A DNA stretch of 47,415 bases from a virus: the IMG/VR virus record IMGVR_UViG_3300050014_001165, positions 1-47,415 of that record; one strand, given 5' to 3'. How positions within the stretch are numbered: the first letter of the stretch is position 1; each line of letters starts with the position of its first letter. Below the pieces are notes generated by a model. It searched no databases, was not told where the DNA came from, and was given only the letters and a program-made list of their open reading frames with translations. A program made the position numbers and the translations under genes. Shown piece after piece: positions 24,189 to 30,854 of this stretch.

Positions 24189-24196
24189 TATATTTG
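24189..24196 (+). promoter_or_regulatory. Candidate Bacteroidota-type -7 element
   Basis: TATATTTG fits the TAnnTTTG -7 consensus of the Bacteroidota primary sigma factor, 20 bases before the ATG at 24217. No clear -33 TTTG was found at the expected distance. It would drive the 24217 membrane gene and possibly the tmRNA. Confidence 0.3.
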
Positions 24197-24216
24197 TCTT
24201 TCTAATTCTTTAAAAA

Positions 24217-24483
24217 ATGTGGATTGCTGAAATTCTTTTAACTATTTTTGCTTGGAGAAAAGGCTGGAAATGGTCATCTTTACTTCCTATGGGTATAGGA
24301 TTAATTACTGGGGTTTCAATTGGTTTTCTAGTTGGAGCTAATGGAGGAGATGAAAATTCTGTTCGAGGAATAGGTTTTTTGATTGATCTCTTAGTTATTG
24401 GAGTACTTATTTACATGATTTCAAAAGGACCTAAAACTAAAGCAGTAAGTCCTGAAGATACTACTTTGATGAAGAATAAATAA
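24217..24483 (+). CDS. Small two-pass membrane protein
   Basis: 88 residues with two or three hydrophobic segments: IAEILLTIFAW near the start, LLPMGIGLITGVSIGFLVG (about 26-44) and GIGFLIDLLVIGVLIYMI (about 54-71). A polar lysine-containing tail follows. No family recognised. It lies directly upstream of the tmRNA and could be co-transcribed with it. Confidence 0.65.
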   Translation: MWIAEILLTIFAWRKGWKWSSLLPMGIGLITGVSIGFLVGANGGDENSVRGIGFLIDLLVIGVLIYMISKGPKTKAVSPEDTTLMKNK

Positions 24484-24512
24484 TAAAAAGAAGTTAAAAT
24501 AGGAAAAAGATA

Positions 24513-24753
24513 TTGGGAGTGCTCGAAAGAGCTAATTATAGAGTAGGCGTGAAACACCTGGGGGCAGAACCCAGCATCTCCACAATTGCCTTAAGATTCG
24601 CTAATCCGTCGCGTTAGTACGGTTTTTTGGGGATGACTTAGCTTTGACTTCACGTTGAGGGAAATGATGATTATTCCAATAAACGCAATAAACGGCGAAA
24701 ATAGTTTAGAAATGAAAATGGCTGCTTAAGAAGCACTATTTCTCAGGAGACTT
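24513..24753 (+). ncRNA. ssrA: Permuted (two-piece) tmRNA gene
   Basis: Acceptor piece about 24513-24582: T-arm CTGGG/CCCAG (24558-24574) and acceptor 3' strand CATCTCC (24575-24581) with A82 as discriminator. CCA is not encoded. Spacer 24583-24628. Coding piece from 24629: acceptor 5' strand GGGGATG pairs with CATCTCC in 7 bp with G.U at pair 3, the alanine identity feature. A D-like segment ending TTTGAC follows, then TTCACG (24649-24654) pairing with CGTGAA (24548-24553) as helix P2. The tag frame is GCA 24685 to TAA 24729, AINGENSLEMKMAA. AGTGCT (24518-24523) can pair with AGCACT (24732-24737), joining the outer ends. Exact ends are approximate. Confidence 0.87.
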
Positions 24754-24781
24754 GCTGGCAGCCTAAGTGCCAGCTTTTTTT
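24754..24781 (+). terminator. Terminator of the tmRNA gene
   Basis: Perfect 7-bp stem GCTGGCA (24754-24760) / TGCCAGC (24768-24774), loop GCCTAAG, then seven T. The next ATG (24782) follows the T-tract with no gap. Closely related in sequence to the hairpin at 25288-25315. Confidence 0.88.
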
Positions 24782-25282
24782 ATGAAAAAATTTAACTATT
24801 TTTATAAAACCACCAATTTAATAAATGAAAAATTTTATTATGGAGTTCATGCGTCAAATAGTTTAAATGATAAATATCTTGGCTCGGGAAAAATGATTCT
24901 AAGAGCTATTAAAAAATATGGAAGAGAAAATTTTAAAAAAGAAATTTTGCATGAACTTGAAGATTTTAAGAAAGCATTAGAATTCGAATTTAAATTTATT
25001 ACTAAAGAAATATTGAAAAATCCACTTTGCTATAATATAAATCCTGGAGGTAAGGGGGGTTCCCCAAAAGGCCGAAGATCCCCAATGAAGGGAAAATTTC
25101 ATTCAGCAGAATCCAAAATAAAAATTAGTAAAAGTGAAATGGGCCAATCAAAAAATCTTGGAATGATTCATTCTTTAGAGACAAGACAAAAAAGGAGTCA
25201 AAATAATGGAATGAAAAATAACGGAAGTTTAGTTGCTGGGCCTCTTAATGGAATGTATAAGAAAAAACATGGTATAAAATAA
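24782..25282 (+). CDS. GIY-YIG homing endonuclease next to tmRNA
   Basis: 166 residues from ATG 24782. A GTG at 24767 in the same frame lies inside the terminator stem and is less likely. GIY-YIG features: FNYFYKTTNLINEKFYYGVHAS gives the Y..Y-YG pair in variant form (residues 4-19). The catalytic-helix region is LGSGKMILRAIKKYG, with a family-typical E in FKFITKEIL and YNINPGGKGG near residue 85-94. Two NUMOD3-like basic segments (KGKFHSAESKIKISKS, SLETRQKRSQ) bind DNA. It sits between two related terminators downstream of tmRNA, so it is probably a mobile insertion there. Confidence 0.85.
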   Translation: MKKFNYFYKTTNLINEKFYYGVHASNSLNDKYLGSGKMILRAIKKYGRENFKKEILHELEDFKKALEFEFKFITKEILKNPLCYNINPGGKGGSPKGRRSPMKGKFHSAESKIKISKSEMGQSKNLGMIHSLETRQKRSQNNGMKNNGSLVAGPLNGMYKKKHGIK

Positions 25283-25287
25283 GATTT

Positions 25288-25315
25288 GCCCGCAGCCTCA
25301 ATGCGAGCTTTTTTT
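25288..25315 (+). terminator. Second terminator, paralogous to the tmRNA terminator
   Basis: Stem GCCCGCA (25288-25294) / TGCGAGC (25302-25308) with one C.A mismatch, loop GCCTCAA, then seven T. The flanking and loop bases match the 24754 terminator closely. One stem pair has changed on both strands. Confidence 0.8.
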
Positions 25316-25341
25316 GTGGGATAAATAAAGAAAAGAATCCC

Positions 25342-25587
25342 ATGAAAAAAATAATTGAATTTTTAAAAAATTGGTTTCAAAAAAATGGACTAATAAAAAT
25401 TCTTGTATCATTTGCTTTGATAATAATCTCAGCATTAATAGTTAGAAATACACATTCCCCTATTCTTACAGATATTTTTAATATAGTGGGATTAACATTT
25501 GCAGCATATCTAATTTTAACTATTTTAACTTTTATTATTGCAGGAATAGTTAATACAATTAGGGACTTAACCAAAAAAGAAAAATGA
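25342..25587 (+). CDS. Small two-pass membrane protein
   Basis: 81 residues: amphipathic basic N-terminus (MKKIIEFLKNWFQKNG), two hydrophobic helices (LIKILVSFALIIISALIV, about 17-34; LTFAAYLILTILTFIIAGIV, about 51-70) and a charged end. The next gene starts in an ATGA overlap. No family recognised. Together with the following gene it forms a small membrane-protein pair. Confidence 0.7.
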   Translation: MKKIIEFLKNWFQKNGLIKILVSFALIIISALIVRNTHSPILTDIFNIVGLTFAAYLILTILTFIIAGIVNTIRDLTKKEK

Positions 25588-25970
25588 TCTCTGCTATTCT
25601 TCTTATCATTGCAGGTATCTTTAATGCTTGCATGGATGTTCTAAGATTTAAATTTAATGCTTCGATTTTTTCTAGTTGGAAAAATCAGCAATGGATAAAT
25701 CCTGCTATCAGCTCCCAGAATAAATGGAAATATATTGATGGGGTATGGTCTGGAGAAAAATTTTGGGGATCTAGTACAGTTTTAGTCTGGACTACGGATT
25801 TTTGGCATTTCTGCAAATTTCTGATGTTAATTTGCATTATGTTTGCTCTTGTTTTTTATCATCCATTAATTAATTGGTGGACTGATTTTCTTATTTTCTA
25901 TTGTTCATTTACTATTTTGTTTGAAATTTTTTACAGTAAAATTTTCATTCTTAAAAAATCAAATATATAA
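25584..25970 (+). CDS. Hypothetical membrane protein, Trp-rich
   Basis: 128 residues: N-terminal hydrophobic helix with a Cys (AILLIIAGIFNACMDVL), a polar Trp-rich loop (residues about 30-65, with WKNQQWINPA and WSGEKFWGSS), then two or three further hydrophobic helices (LMLICIMFALVFYHPLI, WTDFLIFYCSFTILF). It is translationally coupled to the upstream membrane gene. It recalls small integral membrane proteins frequent in large phages, without a known function. Confidence 0.7.
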   Translation: MISAILLIIAGIFNACMDVLRFKFNASIFSSWKNQQWINPAISSQNKWKYIDGVWSGEKFWGSSTVLVWTTDFWHFCKFLMLICIMFALVFYHPLINWWTDFLIFYCSFTILFEIFYSKIFILKKSNI

Positions 25971-25973
25971 AAG

Positions 25974-27548
25974 GTGAGAGCTAAACTTGTAGAAAATATT
26001 AAATTTGAGAGAGGAATAGATCCCAAGGATTCTATGGAAATCGGTCGTCTTGGAAAAAGAGCCATGGATAAAATGATTTCAGGAGTTCTTTATCTTTCAA
26101 AAATACCTCGATGGGATTATTATTGGTGGTTTAAGGATCCTAAAAATAATAAAATTTATCGAGCATTTTCTCTTAAAAGAGATGGAGGATATAAAGTTTC
26201 CGAATGGGGCTATCATTGTGATGAAGAAGAAAAAGATTTTCCGCTGGATTTAATTCCTACAAAAAAACATTTTGATAAATTTTATGCAAAGATCAATGGA
26301 ATTGATCATTTTAATGAATCCCAAAATTTCGAGCGAGGAATAGATCCAAAAGATTCAATAAGAATTGGTCGAAAACATATTTGGAATATGACTGCTGAAG
26401 AATTAGCAAACCATATTTTAGATACTGTAAGTGATAAGGTAAGGCCTATATTAAATAAAATAGAAGATGCTGTCAAAAAAGCCGGGTATAAAGATATAGA
26501 AACATATCAAGAATATGTTTATCTACGCTTTGACGAAGATGATAAGTTTCCTTTTGTCTCTAAAGAAATCGACGATGCTGAACAAGAATTAGAAGAAACT
26601 ATAGCATCTGAAGTAGAAAATTTTCCAATCAGAGATGAAAAAGCTAAAAAGAATTTAATTGGGGATCTCTTTACTTTAGAGCTTGAGGGAGGTCCTCACA
26701 AAACTTATGTAGAGATGATTAAGCAAAAACTAGATCCAGCCTATATAAAAGAATCAGTAAATTTTGAAAGAGGAATAGATCCTAAAGATTCTATACGAGT
26801 CGGGAGAAAATGGAAATGGGATATGACTGCTGAAGAATTAGCCATTCATATTATCGATGATATTGAGGAAAAAACAAAGCCGATTATAAAAAAAATTACA
26901 ATAGCTGTTAAAAAAGTTGGGTTTCGTTCTCTATCAGAATATAATAGCTATATTCTCGATCAGTATGATAATGCTAAATCTGATACTTTCCAAAAATTCA
27001 AACACGAAACTAAAGAAATAGAAGACGCCGAAAAAGAACTTGAAGACACTATTACGGAAGAGATTAAAAAATATCCATTTAAAGAAGGAATTAATAGTAC
27101 AAGATCGGTTATAGGAAACTTATTCACTTTAATACTAGAAGGCGGGGCTTTTATGACTTATGTAGATATAATTAAAGGATATTTAGATAAAATATATCTA
27201 AAAGAATCAATAAATTTTGAGCGAGGATTAGATCCTAAAGATAGCATAGATATTGGATCTTATAGAACAGATGCTCCGAAAATAAACCTCTTTAAAAAAA
27301 TGCATCAATTAGCTAAAATGTGCCCAATTTTTAAAGATGTTTCAGAGATAGATTGGGATAAGCCCGAACCTAAATTTATAATTTTTTCAACAAAAACTCA
27401 TAAGAAAACCCCGACCTTTAAAGAAACATATACTCTTTATTTTACAAATGTAGAAGAATTAGGAATTATTTTATTTGATGATATTGAAGATTCGGAATAC
27501 GAAAATATTAGTTTAGATGAATTTAAGAAAATAACCTCTTGCAAATGA
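25974..27548 (+). CDS. Four-unit NFERG-tagged fusion protein
   Basis: 524 residues, GTG start 4 bases after the upstream stop. Four tagged units begin at bases 26001, 26325, 26760 and 27213: KFERGIDPKDSMEIG, NFERGIDPKDSIRIG, NFERGIDPKDSIRVG and NFERGLDPKDSIDIG. Units 2 and 3 are clear duplicates of about 145 residues (both continue MTAEELA and share the ends GNLFTL/GDLFTL and TYV). Unit 1 and unit 4 bodies differ. Three of the four tags are preceded by E-S (NES, KES, KES), like the MIVRES N-termini of single genes. This suggests in-frame fusion of separate tagged genes, perhaps cut apart later. Function unknown. Confidence 0.8.
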   Translation: MRAKLVENIKFERGIDPKDSMEIGRLGKRAMDKMISGVLYLSKIPRWDYYWWFKDPKNNKIYRAFSLKRDGGYKVSEWGYHCDEEEKDFPLDLIPTKKHFDKFYAKINGIDHFNESQNFERGIDPKDSIRIGRKHIWNMTAEELANHILDTVSDKVRPILNKIEDAVKKAGYKDIETYQEYVYLRFDEDDKFPFVSKEIDDAEQELEETIASEVENFPIRDEKAKKNLIGDLFTLELEGGPHKTYVEMIKQKLDPAYIKESVNFERGIDPKDSIRVGRKWKWDMTAEELAIHIIDDIEEKTKPIIKKITIAVKKVGFRSLSEYNSYILDQYDNAKSDTFQKFKHETKEIEDAEKELEDTITEEIKKYPFKEGINSTRSVIGNLFTLILEGGAFMTYVDIIKGYLDKIYLKESINFERGLDPKDSIDIGSYRTDAPKINLFKKMHQLAKMCPIFKDVSEIDWDKPEPKFIIFSTKTHKKTPTFKETYTLYFTNVEELGIILFDDIEDSEYENISLDEFKKITSCK

Positions 27549-27931
27549 AAGCTATAAAAATATATGAAAAAATGGACTTTGAAAGAGGTCAGGATCCTAA
27601 ACAAGCTATGGAAATTGGGCAAGCTAGGGAAAAGAAAAAACTTATCTCCATGATGGCTGACCCGGCAACTTATCCATCAGATGAGGATAAAAAAATTGAA
27701 TTTAAATACATGGTTAAAATTATTATGGAGCCTACTACTAAAGTTAGATTTGAAAAGAAACATGAAAATACCCCCGGAGATGGAAGAATTGTTATAACTT
27801 TACCCCAATCATTAACTAATGTTTTCTTTTTTGAACAATTAGTATCAAATATAAATAGAAATAATGACACCGAATCCTATCATTGGGATAATCCTACTTA
27901 TAATACCCTAAATATTTATATAAATTCGTGA
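27545..27931 (+). CDS. NFERG-tagged family protein
   Basis: The start was set at ATG 27545, overlapping the preceding stop as ATGA. 128 residues: MKAIKIYEKMDFERGQDP then KQAMEIG. The body repeats the EPTT..FE, GRIVITLPQ and NVFFFEQLV pattern of the 13071 protein, so these are paralogues about 14 kb apart. The downstream gene begins as a GTGA overlap. Function unknown. Confidence 0.75.
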   Translation: MKAIKIYEKMDFERGQDPKQAMEIGQAREKKKLISMMADPATYPSDEDKKIEFKYMVKIIMEPTTKVRFEKKHENTPGDGRIVITLPQSLTNVFFFEQLVSNINRNNDTESYHWDNPTYNTLNIYINS

Positions 27932-28317
27932 AAGCTCTAAAAATATATGAAATATTAAATTTTGAAAGAGGACAAGACCCTAAACATTCTATGGGAATTG
28001 GTCAGAATTATATTAAACAAATACTTATTGACCTGTTCCCAAAAAGAAAACCAGGAGAAAGAGACTATGATATGCATCAGAATCTTATTAATAATGTAAT
28101 TTTAAGACCTCAATTTGTTGTATCAATAGATAAAGAAAATAATATTATTACAGTTAGAAATAAATCCGAAAAAATTCCTTATAGTTCTTTTGAAACTCTT
28201 TTTGATGTAGTGATTGAACATATAAATCGATATTCTTTTCCATCGAAACCAAAAATAACTAGAATTGTAGATCCTATGGCAGCAGCAAAGAATCAAATTG
28301 AACTCAAAATTTTTTAA
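27928..28317 (+). CDS. NFERG-tagged family protein, GTG start
   Basis: 129 residues, GTG start in a GTGA overlap: MKALKIYEILNFERGQDP then KHSMGIG. Its first nine residues are nearly identical to those of the preceding gene. The body (VILRPQFVVSID, NIITVRNKS, FETLFDVVIEHI) follows the same strand order as 27545 and 13071 but is more diverged. It ends the tagged cluster. Confidence 0.72.
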   Translation: MKALKIYEILNFERGQDPKHSMGIGQNYIKQILIDLFPKRKPGERDYDMHQNLINNVILRPQFVVSIDKENNIITVRNKSEKIPYSSFETLFDVVIEHINRYSFPSKPKITRIVDPMAAAKNQIELKIF

Positions 28318-28339
28318 AGAATATTTTTTTAATTAAAGA

Positions 28340-28350
28340 TATATAAAATA
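28340..28350 (+). promoter_or_regulatory. Candidate late-type promoter
   Basis: TATATAAAATA, 12 bases before the ATG at 28363, in a 45-base gap after a short T-tract (28324-28330). Same element as at 4354 and 5435. Confidence 0.4.
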
Positions 28351-28362
28351 AAACTACACTAT

Positions 28363-29268
28363 ATGAAAGCTGGATCTTTTAAACTTGATGATTATCTAGA
28401 ACGTCTTACTGAAGAAAAGGAAGTTAATTCTAAGGTTCCTGCTGAAGGAATTATTATGCCTGAAGAAAACAAGAAAACCTTTAATTGGCTGAAAAAAGAA
28501 TTTCAAAAAGGTAAAACCGAGGTCAAAGTTGAAATGAAAATGGGTGGTCAAAAATTTGAACCTGGCTATGACCTTCAGACTAATCTTAAAAGTGTTAAAG
28601 ACTTTAAACCAGGTATGTTTGGAGATGTTAAAACTTCAGATACCGAAGGTGGTATAAAAAAAGAAGAAGGACAGGATGCATCAAAAACTTCGGGAGAAAA
28701 ATCTGCAAAAAAAGAGCCAAAAGGTGTAGTGGTAAAAGCTGCAGAAACTGAAGAAAAAGAAGAGCACGAAGAACACGAGCACGAAGAACATAAAGTGCAT
28801 AAAGAAGAAGATAAAGTACACAAGAAAGAAGAACACGAAGAGCATAAAGTACACAAAAAAGAAGAGCACGAAGAACACGAAGAAAAAAAGGGGGAAGAAG
28901 AAAAGAAAGGTGGCTTTAAACCTTTTAAAAAAAAAGTTAACGAAGGTCTAGAAATAGTTCAAGAAGGAACACAGGATCTTGAACCAGAGGCTTTAGCTTA
29001 TCTTAGCAGCCTTCCTTTTACAAGAAAACCTGGGTTGGATGATTTATATTATTCTAAAAAAATACAAGTAGATTCTCAGCTTGAAACTATTTTATCTCTT
29101 CTTCCCGTTGTAAATTTTGAGACTTATGAGGATTTCTTAGATGATTATGGAGAAGATTTTCCATTTAAAAAATTCTTTATTGCAAATGTTGAAGAAGATG
29201 ATGGGGTTACTTTTCTAGTTAGAACTGAAGGATATTCAGATGCAAGATATGTTGCAGAATTAATATAA
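28363..29268 (+). CDS. His/Glu/Lys-rich low-complexity protein, probable virion protein
   Basis: 301 residues. The N-terminal part (MKAGSFKLDDYLERLTEE) is helical and may act as a short assembly signal. Residues about 133-173 are EEHEEHKVHKK-type repeats with more than ten histidines, so metal binding is plausible. Then a basic stretch (KKGGFKPFKKKVNEG) precedes a folded C-terminal domain of about 100 residues (LPFTRKPGLDDLYYSKKI onward). No family recognised. It stands under a late-type promoter and overlaps no neighbour. Confidence 0.65.
   Translation: MKAGSFKLDDYLERLTEEKEVNSKVPAEGIIMPEENKKTFNWLKKEFQKGKTEVKVEMKMGGQKFEPGYDLQTNLKSVKDFKPGMFGDVKTSDTEGGIKKEEGQDASKTSGEKSAKKEPKGVVVKAAETEEKEEHEEHEHEEHKVHKEEDKVHKKEEHEEHKVHKKEEHEEHEEKKGEEEKKGGFKPFKKKVNEGLEIVQEGTQDLEPEALAYLSSLPFTRKPGLDDLYYSKKIQVDSQLETILSLLPVVNFETYEDFLDDYGEDFPFKKFFIANVEEDDGVTFLVRTEGYSDARYVAELI
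28762..28882 (+). repeat. Degenerate coding repeat (Glu/His/Lys)
   Basis: Alternating GAA/GAG, CAC/CAT and AAA/AAG codons encode EEHEEH and KVHKKEEHEEH motifs. The DNA repeats roughly every 30-36 bases, for example the two KVHKKEEHEEH copies. It lies entirely within the 28363 gene. Confidence 0.75.
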
Positions 29269-29270
29269 AA

Positions 29271-29603
29271 ATGATTAAAAATAGATCTTTAGCAGATAGA
29301 TTAAATGCGGTAAAGGCGGGGAAAGAAATACCTAAACCAATTATTGAGAATCAAAATCCTCTTACCGGGATTCTTGTGATGAATCAAGAACAACTTTATG
29401 AAGTTCCGAAATTTCCTTCAATGCGTTATATGTTTTTATCATCTTTATTAAGTTTTGGAGAAATAACTATCATGTCTCTCTTATATGGACTTGGTTTAAT
29501 GACTTTACTTTCTAAAGATTGGAATATTTTAGGAATTTTTGGGGTTGGTCTTTTTGTAAATCAAATGTTTTCTCTTATCTCAAGATTAAAATTTTTTAAA
29601 TAA
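29271..29603 (+). CDS. Hypothetical two-pass membrane protein
   Basis: 110 residues: polar N-terminal half (LNAVKAGKEIPKPIIENQNP), then two hydrophobic segments (MFLSSLLSFGEITIMSLLYGLGLM, about 52-75, given here as its outer residues; and NILGIFGVGLFVNQMFSLI, about 84-102). It starts 2 bases after the preceding gene. No family recognised. Confidence 0.65.
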   Translation: MIKNRSLADRLNAVKAGKEIPKPIIENQNPLTGILVMNQEQLYEVPKFPSMRYMFLSSLLSFGEITIMSLLYGLGLMTLLSKDWNILGIFGVGLFVNQMFSLISRLKFFK

Positions 29604-29626
29604 GAGGCAAAAATAAATGAACAAAT

Positions 29627-29713
29627 ATGGAAGATAATATAAAAAACGCAGGACCTGCTGGGGGAATTATACTTCTTATTTCAATCTTTGGATTTTTATT
29701 TAAGGTATTATAA
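29627..29713 (+). CDS. Very small membrane peptide (28 aa)
   Basis: MEDNIKNAGPAGG followed by a hydrophobic segment (IILLISIFGFLF) and stop TAA at 29711. It fills the gap before 29688 and overlaps it out of frame. Size and a single hydrophobic helix are the only evidence. It may be a chance frame. Confidence 0.4.
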   Translation: MEDNIKNAGPAGGIILLISIFGFLFKVL

Positions 29714-29897
29714 ATATGCGTGGCATGATAAAAAATATAAAGATGAAGCAACAGGAACCTGGTATATCGAACACAAAAGATTTCTGTTTGTTCCTGTTAC
29801 AATAGCTGGGGAAACACGTTGGCTTGAATTCGCAAGGTGGCGTGAATGTTGGAAAGAAACATTAAGTTTAGATTTAGAAGATTCCGATCAAAAATAG
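29688..29897 (+). CDS. Small Trp-rich hypothetical protein
   Basis: 69 residues, rich in Trp, Tyr and Arg (YKYAWHDKKYKDEATGTWY; RWLEFARWRECW). The frame has no ATG, so a TTG at 29688 overlapping the previous frame is the best start. The composition looks like a real protein, not a shadow. The end is acidic (DLEDSDQK). No family recognised. Confidence 0.5.
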   Translation: MDFYLRYYKYAWHDKKYKDEATGTWYIEHKRFLFVPVTIAGETRWLEFARWRECWKETLSLDLEDSDQK

Positions 29898-30067
29898 TTC
29901 AATTAAAAAAAGAAGCAGCAATACTTTTTTGTAATAATAAAGGATTAATTTATAAATTAACCTGTTCCCCAAAACTTTTATTATATTCCGACATAAAAAG
30001 ATTAATTGATAATAAAAGTATTCAATTTACTGAAAGATATAAAGAAAAATTTGATAATCTTATTTAA
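29846..30067 (+). CDS. Small basic hypothetical protein
   Basis: 73 residues from ATG 29846, overlapping the 29688 gene by 52 bases. The part after that overlap (QLKKEAAILFCNNKGLIYKL onward) has protein-like composition and fills the gap before the kinase. A later non-ATG start near 29897 is possible. No family recognised. Confidence 0.45.
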   Translation: MLERNIKFRFRRFRSKIVQLKKEAAILFCNNKGLIYKLTCSPKLLLYSDIKRLIDNKSIQFTERYKEKFDNLI

Positions 30068-30073
30068 TTGATA

Positions 30074-30853
30074 ATGAGTAAATTAATATCTATTGAAGGC
30101 TGTGATGGTGCAGGAAAAAGTACCCAAGTAGAACTTGTCAAAAAATATTTTAAAAATCATAAATTATCTTTTTCCTTCTTTCATTTTCCGATGTATGGTC
30201 ATAATGAATTTAGTGATATTATTGCTAGATTTTTACGTGGCGAATTCGGAGGTATAGATAAAGTTTCTCCTTATTTTGTGGCAAATATTTATGCTATGGA
30301 TCGTTTTATGTTTCTCCCAATTCTTAAAGAAGCATTAAAAACTGTTGACGTTGTTCTTTTAGATAGATATGTTTTTTCAAATATTGCTTATCAAGCAGCT
30401 AAATATCCATTAGCGTCAAAAGAAACTGATGATATTAGAACGTGGATTTTGAATTTTGAATTTGATTTCTTAAATCTTCCTTATCCCGATTTAAATATAT
30501 TCTTTGATGTCCCTATAAAAATTACAAAGGAAAGGTTAGAAACCAAAAGAGAAGGATCAGATAGAGACTATCTCAATGGAAAACAAGATATTCACGAAGC
30601 AGATTTTGAATTTCAGGAAAGAGTAAGACAAAATTATTTAGATATTATGGCAGGGGTTAATAGTAAAATTATTCCCTGTACCATTGCTCAGAAAGATAAA
30701 TATTTAGTTATTCCTCCGAAAGATCTATTTAAAATGCATGTAAAACCCCTTCTAGATTATACTTTATTTGGAGATGAAAATCCGGATTTTGATTTTAGTA
30801 CTCTTGATGAAAAAATAGCCGCATGGAAAGATGGCGGCTATATAGATAAATAA
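30074..30853 (+). CDS. tmk: Thymidylate kinase (dTMP kinase)
   Basis: 259 residues from ATG 30074 (a TTG 6 bases earlier is less likely). P-loop EGCDGAGKST at residues 8-17, the conserved DR motif as LLDRYVFSN near 98, PDLNIFFDVP near 140, and a LID-like TKREGSDRDYLNGKQ near 160. Phosphorylates dTMP to dTDP for dTTP supply, a usual need for a large AT-rich phage. The C-terminal extension (about 50 residues) is longer than in bacterial enzymes (about 210). Confidence 0.9.
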   Translation: MSKLISIEGCDGAGKSTQVELVKKYFKNHKLSFSFFHFPMYGHNEFSDIIARFLRGEFGGIDKVSPYFVANIYAMDRFMFLPILKEALKTVDVVLLDRYVFSNIAYQAAKYPLASKETDDIRTWILNFEFDFLNLPYPDLNIFFDVPIKITKERLETKREGSDRDYLNGKQDIHEADFEFQERVRQNYLDIMAGVNSKIIPCTIAQKDKYLVIPPKDLFKMHVKPLLDYTLFGDENPDFDFSTLDEKIAAWKDGGYIDK

Positions 30854-30854
30854 A

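Noticed and set aside
24583-24628. Stem CCGT/ACGG followed by T6 as a terminator inside the tmRNA spacer
   Set aside because: Only 4 bp with a 9-base loop. A terminator here would prevent transcription of the coding piece.
24767-24781. GTG start for the GIY-YIG gene at 24767
   Set aside because: It would place the first five codons inside the terminator stem and T-tract. The ATG at 24782 fits the family N-terminus better.
28575-28878. Minus-strand Cys/Ser/Phe-rich frames opposite the His/Glu/Lys gene
   Set aside because: Shadow frames of the low-complexity GAA/CAC repeat, with no independent support.
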